Of a DNA stretch of 64,000 nt, positions 33,669-41,903 are shown piece after piece; the first letter of the stretch is position 1, and the number at the start of each line of letters is the position of its first letter. Source of the DNA: Streptomyces marianii (GTDB lineage: Bacteria > Actinomycetota > Actinomycetes > Streptomycetales > Streptomycetaceae). Under the pieces are notes generated by a model. It saw nothing but the letters and a program-made list of their open reading frames with translations, had not been told where the DNA came from and ran no database searches. The position numbers and the translations under genes were made by a program. The DNA lies in NCBI RefSeq assembly GCF_005795905.1, contig NZ_VAWE01000002.1:1-64000 (forward strand). Reading direction: 5' to 3'.

Positions 33669-34382
33669 TCAGTTCGTGGTGGGCGGGGAGATCCGCTCGA
33701 CGTGGGCGAAGACCACGGTTTCGGGGGCGTACTTGTCGAATCCACGCTCGCCGACGTGGTGGGTGAACCTGTAGGTCCCCGGGGTCACATCGACGACGGT
33801 GTAATGGCCGAGCAGCTTCTGCCCCGGGGCTCCGCCCTTGGCCTTCCAGTCCTCGTAGTCGGCGATCGAGTAGGCCCACAGCGCCGTATCGATCTCGGCG
33901 ATGCAGTCCTCGTCGGGGATGGAGGGAACATCGTCGTCATCGAGGATCGGAGAGGCGATGATGTAGCTGTCGCTCTGGCACGTGCGGTACAGGCCCGGGC
34001 TGGAGTTGCCCACAGGGCCGAAGGCGCAGCCGAGAGCGGCCATCGCCTGTACTACCTGAGCCTGTCCGAGGGCGGTGTTCTCGGATGCCCCGTTGTGGTC
34101 GACGCAGTAGACGTCGCGGAGGTCATCGGTGACGATCAGCTTGCCGGAAGGCACATTGATCCTGATCTCGGTCGTGATGCCGTTCGGGTAGGGGCACGGC
34201 TTCTGAACCTGGACGGCCTTGTCGCGCACGATGTACTCCGGTACCTGGTCGCAGGTGGCGCAGCGCCAGTAAACGCCGGCCACGAACGGCTTCTCCCCTG
34301 GCTCGGCGAAGACGGTCACCTGGTCGGTGCGCTTGGGCAGGAGGTCGTGGCCGTTGGTGTCCAGGGGGATTCGCTGCGGCAT
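33669..34382 (-). CDS. Hypothetical protein, 237 residues, with cysteine pairs
   Basis: It starts at ATG 34382, with GAGGAACAG in the leader. A CATC pair (near residue 42) and further cysteines (KPCPYP, YCVDHNG) suggest metal binding. The rest is acidic alpha/beta (SPILDDDDVPSIPDEDCIAEIDTALWAY ... HYTVVDVTPGTYRFTHHVGE). No homologue is recognised. It is the second gene of the leftward run. Confidence 0.65.
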   Translation of the reverse strand: MPQRIPLDTNGHDLLPKRTDQVTVFAEPGEKPFVAGVYWRCATCDQVPEYIVRDKAVQVQKPCPYPNGITTEIRINVPSGKLIVTDDLRDVYCVDHNGASENTALGQAQVVQAMAALGCAFGPVGNSSPGLYRTCQSDSYIIASPILDDDDVPSIPDEDCIAEIDTALWAYSIADYEDWKAKGGAPGQKLLGHYTVVDVTPGTYRFTHHVGERGFDKYAPETVVFAHVERISPPTTN

Positions 34383-34431
34383 GGGTGACTGTTCCTCGGC
34401 TCTGTGGGGTTGGTGGTGATTCGGGCGTCGT

Positions 34432-34944
34432 TCAGAGGTCGGCGGCAGCTCCGCGCCAGGGACCGGAGGAGCGGTCTTCCATGGAGGTGACATGCCAGCG
34501 GCGGGCATCGTGGCGGCACCGATAGACGCGCTGTTCCTCCACCGCGCCGCGTGTGGCGAGCCGCTGGAGCTGGATACGCGCCAGGTGGCGGAGGGCGTGC
34601 CACTGCGTCGGCATCGCCTTCTTACGGCAGCGGCACTTGCTGTGAGGCACCTTCCGGGGTTTGGCCTCGACGGGCAGGCGGTTCGTGGCGATGAAGTGCA
34701 GCAGGTCGGAGCGCCGAACCCGGGCCCAGTCCGTCCAGCCGTCATCGACGGAGCCGATTACGTAGAACCGGGTGGCCCAGCCCTTTTCGAGGGTGTAGCG
34801 CGCGGTGACCATGACCGCAGCACCTCCCTTCCGACTCCCTTCGACGCGGGCTTCGCCGTGCTTGCGCATCCAGGCGGTGTTCCAACCGTGCTGGGACATC
34901 TGGTCGCCGAGGCTTTCGAGGGCGGTGGGGAGCGGGACGTTCAC
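34432..34944 (-). CDS. Hypothetical protein with CxC-H-C-H cluster
   Basis: This 170-residue protein, first in the leftward run, starts at GTG 34944. A SKCRCRKK motif and a later YRCRHDARRWHV motif flank a helical segment, a pattern repeated in small actinobacterial phage/plasmid proteins and consistent with a zinc-bound nucleic-acid-binding fold. It is the only leftward gene with the conserved hairpin leader. Confidence 0.65.
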   Translation of the reverse strand: MNVPLPTALESLGDQMSQHGWNTAWMRKHGEARVEGSRKGGAAVMVTARYTLEKGWATRFYVIGSVDDGWTDWARVRRSDLLHFIATNRLPVEAKPRKVPHSKCRCRKKAMPTQWHALRHLARIQLQRLATRGAVEEQRVYRCRHDARRWHVTSMEDRSSGPWRGAAADL

Positions 34945-34959
34945 GCAGGTCTCCGGAAG

Positions 34960-34990
34960 TCGCGGTGGTGGCAGGTGCTTGCATCACCTG
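34960..34990 (-). promoter_or_regulatory. 5' leader RNA element, minus-strand copy
   Basis: Read on the minus strand: CAGGTG, loop ATGCAAG, CACCTG (34990 down to 34972), then CACCACCGCGAC with the box at 34967-34960. Its stem differs in sequence from the other copies but still pairs perfectly. Confidence 0.75.
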
Positions 34991-34999
34991 GCAATCTCT

Positions 35000-35028
35000 A
35001 ATGTACTTAATGAGTGAGGGTTGCGCAA
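35000..35028 (-). promoter_or_regulatory. Promoter of the leftward five-gene operon
   Basis: On the minus strand: -35 TTGCGC (35028-35023), 17-bp spacer, -10 TACATT (35005-35000), followed by AGAG. It is the only leftward member of the promoter family. Confidence 0.8.
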
Positions 35029-35126
35029 GTTATAGAAGCTGAAAGATGTGGACGGTCGCTCCGGCACCCCCTCCGCGTAGACCTGTAACCCCTGACCGAC
35101 GGAGGCTCACCCCAAGCCCCGCGCGT

Positions 35127-35167
35127 GACTCTTTTCAGTTTACTCAGACAGCATCAAACTGTAATAT
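35127..35167 (+). promoter_or_regulatory. Promoter of the 35218 gene
   Basis: An upstream box TGACTCTTTTCAG (from about 35127), -35 TTTACT (35139-35144), 17-bp spacer, -10 TAATAT (35162-35167). Confidence 0.7.
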
Positions 35168-35217
35168 AGAGATGAAGTTCCGCCCCCAAGCCCACCCCGA
35201 AACCCAGGGAGTACCGC

Positions 35218-35502
35218 GTGCCCATCACGCCCCCTACCGAGTCAGCTCCGGACGGGCTCGACGACACGTGCGGTGAACTCGTGTCGGGCTACGACGAAGA
35301 CGGCCCCACCGCCCACGAGTGCGGCGCCCCTCTGCACCACACGGAAAACGGGTACACATGTTCCCGTGGCCACTCCTACACGTACGCGGCGTGCCGCGCC
35401 GCCGAGGGTTGGGACTACGCCAGCGACCCGGTCGAGGCCGAACTCCTCGCACGTGCGGGCGTAATCGGCGTGTACCTCTACAACAGCCGGCCCCTGCCGT
35501 AG
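35218..35502 (+). CDS. Small zinc-ribbon-like protein
   Basis: This 94-residue acidic protein starts at GTG 35218 with GGGAG upstream. It carries C...C (DDTCGEL, HECGAPLHH) and GYTCSRGHSYTYAAC, a likely C4 or C3H ribbon. It is monocistronic, and the region after it looks decayed. Confidence 0.65.
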   Translation: MPITPPTESAPDGLDDTCGELVSGYDEDGPTAHECGAPLHHTENGYTCSRGHSYTYAACRAAEGWDYASDPVEAELLARAGVIGVYLYNSRPLP

Positions 35503-35533
35503 CGCTCAGCCCGCCGAAGGAGGCGCTTCCACC

Positions 35534-36000
35534 GTGGAAGACGCCTGCGCCGACCGCCTCACCTGCGGGAAGTACCTCACCATCTACCGCGAGCAGTGCG
35601 CCGCTTAGGCGCCAAGCATCTCGCCCTGACGGGCTGCGGCGACTGGCCTGCTGGCGCGCTGGGGGACGCTCTACGCCGCACTCATCCCTCACTGGGACAC
35701 CTGGCCCCGCACCTGCCCACGGGAGTGGTGTCGGCGCACTGCGGACGCGGCGCACCCCATTCAGCCGGCCGCAGGAGGCACCTTCCGGCCGGACGCACTG
35801 GTGGCCGTCCTTCGCGGTGCAGTGCGGGACCCGCTCATCGCGCGCCATCTGCGCCCACCCGCACAGAGGCTTCCTGCTGCACTCCGCCCTGACGGCCGCC
35901 CCCATCCCGCCGCGATGCGGCCGCCGTCGGCGCCCGCCTCCACGACCTTCCACTCAAGTGGACCCTACACGCTTGCCAATACTTACCCCTGCTGGTACAT
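35534..36000 (+). pseudogene. Decayed gene with several frameshifts
   Basis: GTG 35534 has GGAGG upstream and opens VEDACADRLTCGKYL..., stopping at 35608. Protein-like sequence then continues in a second frame (RRLGAKHLALTGCGDW), returns to the first (LLARWGTLYAALIPHWDTWPRTC), and later to a third with high GC3 (THWWPSFAVQCGTRSS). At least two indels are needed. It could be a dead gene or an error-rich stretch. The 24-residue first ORF alone is a weaker alternative. Confidence 0.45.
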
Positions 36001-36001
36001 T
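35973..36001 (+). promoter_or_regulatory. Promoter of the 36072-37352 operon
   Basis: -35 TTGCCA (35973-35978), 17-bp spacer, -10 TACATT (35996-36001). Confidence 0.85.
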
Positions 36002-36016
36002 AGTGTTTACCGGGGC

Positions 36017-36049
36017 GGGTGAAGCAAGCACCTCAACCGGCCACCGCGA
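36017..36049 (+). promoter_or_regulatory. 5' leader RNA element
   Basis: GGTG, loop AAGCAAG, CACC (36018-36032, extendable by a G-U pair), then CACCGCGA at 36042-36049. It begins about ten bases after the expected transcription start. Confidence 0.75.
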
Positions 36050-36071
36050 ACCACCGCCGCGAGGAGTCCAC

Positions 36072-36347
36072 ATGACCGCCATGCTCACCGAGACGACGTT
36101 CCGCCTGATGGGCGCCGAGGCGCTGAGGGTCATCGACTTCGATCGAATCGAGTGCGGCCAGTGCGGCAAGCGCTCCCCCTTCCTCGACGACGCGGACGAG
36201 GGCACCGAGGAGGCGCACGACGCCGGATGGCACGTCTACAACCTGGACGACTGCGGCTGCGCCCACCAGATGTGCCCGGACTGTGCAGACGAGTGGTGCG
36301 GCGTCCGGGACACCGCGCCCCGCCTGATCGGAATGCGGGTCGTCTGA
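36072..36347 (+). CDS. Small cysteine-rich zinc-ribbon protein
   Basis: This 91-residue protein starts at ATG 36072 after GAGGAG. It carries CGQCGK, CGCAHQMCPDCADEWC: seven cysteines and a histidine arranged as two likely zinc knuckles. It is first in an operon with two other small genes. Confidence 0.7.
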   Translation: MTAMLTETTFRLMGAEALRVIDFDRIECGQCGKRSPFLDDADEGTEEAHDAGWHVYNLDDCGCAHQMCPDCADEWCGVRDTAPRLIGMRVV

Positions 36348-36358
36348 CTCCGTCTGCC

Positions 36359-36382
36359 CGGGGCGGCCGCCCGGCCGCCCCG
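36359..36382 (+). terminator. Hairpin between 36072 and 36411 genes
   Basis: An 11-bp perfect dyad (36359-36369 with 36372-36382). It lies inside an operon, so it may only attenuate. Confidence 0.45.
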
Positions 36383-36410
36383 TCTCCACCCAGACACCAC
36401 CGAGGAGCAC

Positions 36411-36683
36411 ATGGACCAGCAAGCTACGCAACGCCAGACCGAGATCCGCTCGCTCATCGACAGCGACACCCTGACCCTGGAACGGGCCAGGGCTGCCCTT
36501 CTCGACCTCCTGGACGTGTCCGCCTCGGCGCAGGCCGGGCCGCAGGTCACCTCTTACGGCTTCGGCATGGATCTTCCCGGCGAGATCGTCGATGCCGAGT
36601 ACGCGGCGCGCGAGGCGGTCGGCTACGCCATGGACGCAGCCCTACTCGACGCGTTGCGCCCTGTGGCCACGCAGCGGCCGTGA
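36411..36683 (+). CDS. Hypothetical protein, 90 residues
   Basis: ATG 36411 follows GAGGAG. An N-terminal helical half (QRQTEIRSLIDSDTLTLERARAALLDLLD) is followed by a short segment ending EAVGYAMDAALLDAL. There is no cysteine or membrane segment. It lies between a zinc-ribbon gene and an LPD29-like gene in the same operon. Confidence 0.65.
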   Translation: MDQQATQRQTEIRSLIDSDTLTLERARAALLDLLDVSASAQAGPQVTSYGFGMDLPGEIVDAEYAAREAVGYAMDAALLDALRPVATQRP

Positions 36684-36782
36684 ACGGGCTCCCCGCCGCC
36701 AGGTGGGCCAGCCCTGAACGCATCGCCCGCGCCCAGCGCGAAGGCTCCCCGCCCCGCCCCGCCCCGAACAAAGGACACGAGA

Positions 36783-37352
36783 ATGACGGCGTCAACTGCA
36801 CCCGCTCCCGGCTCGGCCCCGGCTGGCTACCTGGCCCTGCGGCTCCCCGACGGAAGCTGGGTACGGCACGAGGACGACGAGAGCCGCCGCGTCTGGATCG
36901 CACACTCCTGCGCCTGCACACTCTGCATGTCCGCGACGCTGCTCGGCGCGCCGGCCTCCCACTACGAGCTGCGCACGCCTGACGGGGCGTCCGCGTCCCT
37001 CACCCATGTCCGGTACACCTCGGTCATTCCCCACCTTCACCCGGACGAGCTGCTCCAGCCCTACACCCCGCCCCTGACGCATTCGCAGACCGCCGCTCAC
37101 CTGCGCAAGATGCTGCGCCACGCCTTCCCTGGAATTCGGTTCTCGGTCCGGCGCAGGTCCGGCTGGAAGCTCTCCGTGAGCTGGAGCGGGGGCCCGTCCG
37201 CTACCGAGGTGGCAACAGTCGCGGCGCCGCTGCTCGCCGACTACACCACGCCGGGGCGCCGCCGTGCGCGGCCGATCACGGTGAAGACTTGGTTCGGCCG
37301 CCCGTTCCACGGCACACCGGTCGTGGACGCAATCACGCTGAAGCGCTCCTGA
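36783..37352 (+). CDS. LPD29-domain-like protein, paralogue of the 15880 gene
   Basis: This 189-residue protein is exactly the length of the 15880-16449 product and collinear with it: YLALRLPDGSWV, CACTLC metal-type pair, HYELRTPDG, VRYTSVIP, LRKMLRHAFPGIRFSVRRRSGWKLSVSWSGGPS. Both match the LPD29 domain of phage/plasmid polyvalent proteins as I know it. The paralogues sit in the two compositional halves under related promoters, which argues that the halves share a history. Confidence 0.7.
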   Translation: MTASTAPAPGSAPAGYLALRLPDGSWVRHEDDESRRVWIAHSCACTLCMSATLLGAPASHYELRTPDGASASLTHVRYTSVIPHLHPDELLQPYTPPLTHSQTAAHLRKMLRHAFPGIRFSVRRRSGWKLSVSWSGGPSATEVATVAAPLLADYTTPGRRRARPITVKTWFGRPFHGTPVVDAITLKRS

Positions 37353-37391
37353 CGGGATCGCGCCGTCCGCCGCGCCTTCGACGTCGCCCCC

Positions 37392-37420
37392 TTGACCCTA
37401 TTAACTTGTTCTGGTACATT
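37392..37420 (+). promoter_or_regulatory. Promoter of the 37491-37958 operon
   Basis: -35 TTGACC (37392-37397), 17-bp spacer containing TTAACTTG, -10 TACATT (37415-37420). Confidence 0.85.
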
Positions 37421-37434
37421 AGTGATTAACGGAA

Positions 37435-37467
37435 GGGCGAAGCAAGCGCCCAGCCGGGTCACCGCGA
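37435..37467 (+). promoter_or_regulatory. 5' leader RNA element
   Basis: GGGCG, loop AAGCAAG with closing bases, CGCCC (37435-37451), then CACCGCGA (37460-37467). The stem carries C-G where the 38028 copy has T-A, a compensated change. Confidence 0.8.
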
Positions 37468-37490
37468 ACCACCCATTACGAGGAGTCGAG

Positions 37491-37664
37491 ATGCAGACCA
37501 CCACCGCCACGTGCACCTGCGACGACGGGACCGGCATCGGCGGCTTCTTCGCGCCCGACGACGCGTACGTCCCCTGTGCAGGATGCGGCGAACGAGTCCA
37601 GGTCAACTGCGAGGCGAGCTGCGGCCGCTGCTGCCACGCCTGCCACGCCGAGACCCCCTGCTGA
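37491..37664 (+). CDS. 57-residue cysteine-rich miniprotein
   Basis: ATG 37491 follows GAGGAG. Ten cysteines (CTC, CAGC, C, CGRCCHAC, final C) in 57 residues suggest one or two zinc sites. It is first in its operon and sits directly behind the conserved leader. No homologue is recognised. Confidence 0.65.
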   Translation: MQTTTATCTCDDGTGIGGFFAPDDAYVPCAGCGERVQVNCEASCGRCCHACHAETPC

Positions 37665-37669
37665 CTCAC

Positions 37670-37700
37670 CCGGGGCGGCCCTCCAGTGGGGCCGCCCCGG
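37670..37700 (+). terminator. Terminator hairpin
   Basis: A 12-bp perfect stem (37670-37681 with 37689-37700) lies five bases after the miniprotein stop, before the membrane gene. Confidence 0.55.
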
Positions 37701-37736
37701 ACAGGCAACACCTCGACTCCGCACGAAAGGCACCCG

Positions 37737-37958
37737 ATGCTCTACGAACGCTTGTTCAGCACCGCCCACCTGCTCCTCCTGATCGCCCTGAACTTCCTTT
37801 TCGGGGTCGGCTGGTACCTCGCGACATCCGATAGCGCGCCACCCTGGTGGGCGCGCCTGTGCGGCATCGTCGCGGCGGTGATCGTGGCACGCCCGCTGGA
37901 GGCGACACTGGCGCGGCGGCACGCGCGCCGGAAGGCCGCCCGTCGCCGACAGGGGTAG
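37737..37958 (+). CDS. Small two-helix membrane protein
   Basis: This 73-residue protein starts at ATG 37737 after GAAAGG. Hydrophobic stretches at about residues 8-28 (TAHLLLLIALNFLFGVGWYL) and 38-52 (LCGIVAAVIVA) are followed by a strongly basic tail (RRHARRKAARRR), so the C-terminus is likely cytoplasmic. Confidence 0.65.
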   Translation: MLYERLFSTAHLLLLIALNFLFGVGWYLATSDSAPPWWARLCGIVAAVIVARPLEATLARRHARRKAARRRQG

Positions 37959-37985
37959 ACCCACACCCTCAGAGACTCTTAACGC

Positions 37986-38014
37986 TTGCCTTTAATAACC
38001 CACTAGGGTACATT
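37986..38014 (+). promoter_or_regulatory. Promoter of the 38086-39141 operon
   Basis: GACTCTTAACGC upstream box, -35 TTGCCT (37986-37991), 17-bp spacer, -10 TACATT (38009-38014). Confidence 0.85.
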
Positions 38015-38027
38015 AGAGATTAAGCGA

Positions 38028-38059
38028 GGGTGAAGCAAGCACCCGGCTGAACACCGCGA
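38028..38059 (+). promoter_or_regulatory. 5' leader RNA element
   Basis: GGGTG, AAGCAAG, CACCC (38028-38044), then CACCGCGA (38052-38059). Confidence 0.8.
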
Positions 38060-38085
38060 GCACCCATGACGAGGAGCCACTCCCG

Positions 38086-38511
38086 ATGAGCTGCACCGCC
38101 CAGCACGGCATCTCCCACCCCTTCCCGCACCGCTGGTGCACACGGGCAGGTCGCACGGTCATCGTCCTGGGGATGCTCCCCGCCTTGTTCGGCGGCGGCA
38201 CCAGCGTGACCGTCCTCGCACTCGTCGCATTCGCCACGCTCGGCCTGCTCATGGCCGTCGGTGTCCGGCGCGCGGCGCAGGGCGCCCCGAAGCGCCCCGC
38301 ACGTCCGGTTCGTGCGGCTGCGGCACTCATCACCGATGCCCTGGTGCTGCTCATCGCTTCCGGTCTCGTGATCGGCGCTCAGCTCAGCGGAGGCTCCGGC
38401 GCGGTGCTGTTCTCGACCGGCGGTCTGTTCACGATGGCAGGGTTCCTCGGCCTGTGCGTCGTTCACCACTGCGCGCACCGGGGCTCCCGTCGCCGCGCCC
38501 GCCGGTACTGA
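38086..38511 (+). CDS. Multi-pass membrane protein
   Basis: This 141-residue protein starts at ATG 38086. Four hydrophobic segments are visible (about residues 25-40, 42-58, 80-98, 104-125) with a basic inter-helix loop (RRAAQGAPKRPARPVRAA) and a basic C-terminus (HRGSRRRARRY). No family is recognised. The next gene encodes another four-helix protein with a similar plan, so they may be diverged duplicates. Confidence 0.65.
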   Translation: MSCTAQHGISHPFPHRWCTRAGRTVIVLGMLPALFGGGTSVTVLALVAFATLGLLMAVGVRRAAQGAPKRPARPVRAAAALITDALVLLIASGLVIGAQLSGGSGAVLFSTGGLFTMAGFLGLCVVHHCAHRGSRRRARRY

Positions 38512-38595
38512 GGTCCGCTCCCCGGGGCCGGGGCCCAGCACCTGGTCCCGGCTCCGGCCCTTGACACCTCCAACTCCGCCCGGGAGCCCTCGCCG

Positions 38596-39141
38596 ATGAA
38601 CGCTGCCCATGGCCACCTGCCGACCCGCACTTGCCCTCATCGTCACTGCACCGTGCTGCACGTGCTTGTCCTCGTCCTGCTTGTACCGAGCCTGCTGACC
38701 GCTGTCCTCTACGGCGGCGCAGCGACGGCTGTCCTGTTGGCCCTTCTGGGCGGCGTCCAGCTCGGCGTACTGCTGCTGTCTCATGCCCTCGCCCCTGAGG
38801 GTTCCCGCCGCCTGTGGGATGAGCGCTCCGTGGCCGTGCGTCCGGTGTGGGCTGCGCTCGCGTGCGTCTCCGACTTCCTGGCCCTCCTTGTGACGCTCGC
38901 CTTCCTGGTGGCGCTCGCCGCCGATCGCAGCCACACCGTGACCCCGTCGCCGACGGTGGGCGGTTTCGCCCTGCTGGGTGCCGTCTCTGCGCTCCTCGCT
39001 CTGCATCACGTCGCCCACCGGCAGGCCACGGTCCCCAAGGTGCAGTCTCGCGCCGAGGACCGGGAGGCCGAGGAGTGGGAGGCCGAGGAGTGGGCGAGCT
39101 TCGTCTGGGCGTTCGGCGACATGTCCGAGTCCCGCAAGTGA
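38596..39141 (+). CDS. Multi-pass membrane protein with acidic tail
   Basis: This 181-residue protein starts at ATG 38596. Four membrane segments (about residues 20-40, 42-62, 85-108, 120-140) precede a cytoplasmic tail with a tandem EAEEWEAEEW repeat. It resembles the 38086 product in layout. There is no transporter or enzyme motif. Confidence 0.65.
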   Translation: MNAAHGHLPTRTCPHRHCTVLHVLVLVLLVPSLLTAVLYGGAATAVLLALLGGVQLGVLLLSHALAPEGSRRLWDERSVAVRPVWAALACVSDFLALLVTLAFLVALAADRSHTVTPSPTVGGFALLGAVSALLALHHVAHRQATVPKVQSRAEDREAEEWEAEEWASFVWAFGDMSESRK

Positions 39142-39372
39142 CAGGTGAGGGGCTGGCCTCGCCCGCCTCCTCAACCAGGCCGGCGGGGGCACGCGGCCCC
39201 TCGTCCTCCGTCTCGGACTGCCGTGAAGGTATGCCGGCCCCCAACTGGGCGGGCACGCCGCCCGTCCACTGCCGGCTCGGTGCGGTCCGCTTGGAGGTGC
39301 AGGCGTGCCAATCGGCCCGCAGGCGAGGCGCGCGTTCGCAGGTACCCACTCAGACTCCTGATGGCGACCCCA

Positions 39373-39416
39373 TTGACTCTTTTAACTTGTTTCTAGCGCG
39401 GTTAATGTAGTAACTT
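39373..39416 (+). promoter_or_regulatory. Promoter of the 39526-43427 operon
   Basis: The upstream box TTGACTCTTTTAACTTG (39373-39389) is followed by -35 TTGTTT (39387-39392), 18-bp spacer and -10 TAACTT (39411-39416). The leader is long (about 105 bases) and lacks the A(A/T)GCAAG hairpin. Confidence 0.65.
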
Positions 39417-39525
39417 AGAAGAGCAACTTGGGGGTTCGCGCTGCTCGGTGTCTTGGGCATCGACCTCCGAACTTGTGCGGCACCGACCACAGGTACGCAC
39501 TCGGCCCCTTACGGAGGATCTCCGC

Positions 39526-39732
39526 GTGTCCACCCCGACCGTCACCGTCCACGGCTCCAACGGCCGCTACACCTGCGAGTTCTCTGCCCTTCCCGGGCGC
39601 ACATTCGGGCCGTGGGATCTGATCGAGACGATCCAGGAGCTCAAGATCTCGGCACTCCTCAGTGCCCGGGAGGCACGGGACGTCGTCTTCGATGCGGCCG
39701 TCAACGGCACCGCCACGGCGCACACGAATTGA
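39526..39732 (+). CDS. Hypothetical protein, 68 residues
   Basis: GTG 39526 has GGAGG (39513-39517) upstream. It is a small protein with two strands (TVTVHGSNGRYTCEF) and a helix (PWDLIETIQELKISALLSAREARDVVFDA). It is first in a six-gene operon of unknown function. Confidence 0.6.
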   Translation: MSTPTVTVHGSNGRYTCEFSALPGRTFGPWDLIETIQELKISALLSAREARDVVFDAAVNGTATAHTN

Positions 39733-39789
39733 CCGGCCGGCGGGCTTGACCAGCCACGGACACCAGCAACTCCAGCAACTGAGGAGCAC

Positions 39790-40788
39790 ATGCGCAGCAT
39801 CGAAGCCGCATACCTGCACGTCGGCGCCGTCGTCCTGAACGGCTTCCACCGGGACACCGTCGCCTCGCTGCACCGCCAAGGCTCGTCGTACAGCCCGGCC
39901 GTCCGCGTCACCTTCGAGCCGTCCGAGCCGCACCGGCCCGGACGCCACACGGTGGTCGAGCCCGACCACACCTTTCCCCTCGCGCGTGTCCACGGTGTTG
40001 CGTGGGTCATCCACTCCCGGCACCACAGCGCCCGTGCCGCCCAGGGCCGGGTCCGGATCTCCGTTCCGTACCGCGTTCGCGACCACCAGGCATTCCGGCA
40101 GGAGTCGACGGTTGTGGACCGCTTGGTCGAGGAGCACACGATCACGTCGTACCGGCCGCTCGGCCTGGACCAGTTGCCCGGCCGGGGTGAGCCCACACCG
40201 CCGCCGCCCAACCCGGACAGTTCCCGCTTCTACCGTCTTCTCGGCCAGGGGCCCACCGTGCTGCGCACGGGCGACGCCGTCCGCGCTGAGCTGGACCGCC
40301 TGGCCGAAGTACACCGGCGTGATCACGGCCGCACTGACTGGGAGATGGGCCAGCGGCTCCCCGCCGAGGGCGACGTCTACGAGTGCCTTCAGTGCACCCG
40401 CTCGCCGTACGACCTGGTGCCGGTGGAAGTCGTCGTCGAGCGCACCTACCGGGACATCGAGCGCGATGACCTGCCCAGCGACTGGGACTACGAGTTGTGC
40501 GGGGCCCGGGCGTACGAGCGGCACTTGATGATGGGCACCGTCACCCCTCCCCCGCTGCCGCGGTACGCGTCCGGCATCGGCACCGGTGACATCGTCGAGT
40601 TCTCCGCGGGCAGCCACGTGAAGGCCCGCGCCAAGGTCGTCAGCATGACTCCCGGAAACGACCCGGTGAGCGGTGTCCCGATGGTCGTCCTCGCCGGCCC
40701 CAGCGGGCGTCCGTTCCGCCGGGCCCTGTCCGGCTGCGTACGCGTCGCGCCACCGGTGAACCTCATCGCGGTCGCCGAGGTGAGCTGA
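39790..40788 (+). CDS. Hypothetical protein, 332 residues
   Basis: ATG 39790 follows GAGGAG. It is a histidine- and arginine-rich soluble protein: VWVIHSRHHSARAAQGRVRISVPYRV in the middle, a YECLQCTRSPYDLVP pair near residue 200, and a beta-rich C-terminal domain (GIGTGDIVEFSAGSHVKARAKVVSM). No family is recognised. It is the second gene of the operon. Confidence 0.65.
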   Translation: MRSIEAAYLHVGAVVLNGFHRDTVASLHRQGSSYSPAVRVTFEPSEPHRPGRHTVVEPDHTFPLARVHGVAWVIHSRHHSARAAQGRVRISVPYRVRDHQAFRQESTVVDRLVEEHTITSYRPLGLDQLPGRGEPTPPPPNPDSSRFYRLLGQGPTVLRTGDAVRAELDRLAEVHRRDHGRTDWEMGQRLPAEGDVYECLQCTRSPYDLVPVEVVVERTYRDIERDDLPSDWDYELCGARAYERHLMMGTVTPPPLPRYASGIGTGDIVEFSAGSHVKARAKVVSMTPGNDPVSGVPMVVLAGPSGRPFRRALSGCVRVAPPVNLIAVAEVS

Positions 40789-40906
40789 CCCGACCTCTGG
40801 CCCCTCTCCCCGGGCCGGTCCCACGCGCCTCCTCCTCCAACTCAGCCTGGCCGCTCCCGCACCGGCGGGCCGGCTTCCCTGCCCCTTGCTCGGAAGGACT
40901 GCTCCG

Positions 40907-41227
40907 ATGACTCCTGCACCGATGGATTGCCGCACCGAGGCCGACGTCATGTCAGCCGCCCTGGGTGCACACGGCTACCCCGCCTACCCATACGGGGAGG
41001 GCGGTGTCACGGCGCTCGCCGTCCCGTTGAATCCGACCGTTTCCGGCGACGACGTCCTGTGCCACCCGCACGTGCTGATCGCGTCCGGAGAGAGCGCTGA
41101 CCGGCCGGTTGCCGAGCACGACGCACCATGGGCGGCTTCCCTGTACGAACCGGGCCACGAGTTCGTCGACGTCGTCTACACCGGGGATCCGGTACACGGC
41201 ATCGCTGAGGATGCGCGGCCGAGGTAG
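40907..41227 (+). CDS. Hypothetical protein, 106 residues
   Basis: ATG 40907 is chosen over an upstream TTG because GGAAGGA lies nine bases before it. The protein is acidic, with a GYPAYPYGEGGVTALAVPLNP strand and an EPGHEFVDVVYTG strand. Its stop overlaps the next start by one base. Confidence 0.6.
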   Translation: MTPAPMDCRTEADVMSAALGAHGYPAYPYGEGGVTALAVPLNPTVSGDDVLCHPHVLIASGESADRPVAEHDAPWAASLYEPGHEFVDVVYTGDPVHGIAEDARPR

Positions 41228-41616
41228 TGGATTATGCCGCCCTCTGGTTCACCGGCCACGCGCCCGCGCCGGTACCCGGCGCCGCGCAGCGGTTGCTCGA
41301 TGCCCTCAGGAGCGCGGACGTGGCCGGCTTCTATGACGGCGAGGAGGGAGTTGTGTACGCGCATCCGCTTCATGTCGCGCAGGACCGTGCCCTGGAAGAG
41401 CCGCACGTGATGCTCCAGGTGTTCACGGCCGCGGACGGCTGGCCGGACGGCTTCAGCGCGGTGGCATTCGAACCTGACGGCAGCGGCAGCTTCCGCGAGG
41501 TGGCCACCGTCTTCGAGTCTCACGGAGTTCCCGGCGAGCAGATGGTTACCTGCGGCGCCACGGCTGTTGCCGAGTGGTTCACCGACCTCCGTCCGCCGGC
41601 CGGCGCCGAGCGCTGA
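41227..41616 (+). CDS. Hypothetical protein, 129 residues
   Basis: GTG 41227 overlaps the preceding TAG, so it is translationally coupled to it. The sequence is a mixed alpha/beta small domain (LLDALRSADVAGFYDGEEGVVYAHPLHV, HVMLQVFTAADGW). No motif is recognised. From 41617 to 41903 nothing is supported as coding. Confidence 0.6.
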   Translation: MDYAALWFTGHAPAPVPGAAQRLLDALRSADVAGFYDGEEGVVYAHPLHVAQDRALEEPHVMLQVFTAADGWPDGFSAVAFEPDGSGSFREVATVFESHGVPGEQMVTCGATAVAEWFTDLRPPAGAER

Positions 41617-41903
41617 AGGCGCTGTCCGCGCACGGCATGGCGCCCGTCGCGGGGACCGATGTGTATGCCGGCGTTCCAGATCATGAGGGGCGGGCCGGCG
41701 AGCAGACCGTCTGGTCAGTGGCTCACCTGTCCATCGCGGTGAGTCCTTCGTGTGGCGGCCGGATGAGTTCGTCATGGTCATCCCCTCCGCCCAAGTCCCG
41801 GCATCCGGCGCCGCCCGCACGAGCCCGGCCGCATGTTCTCCGGCATGACCGCCTGCCCCTTCGGTCGGGCGGACCTACCCGTCTCACCTGGAGTCGCACT
41901 GTC

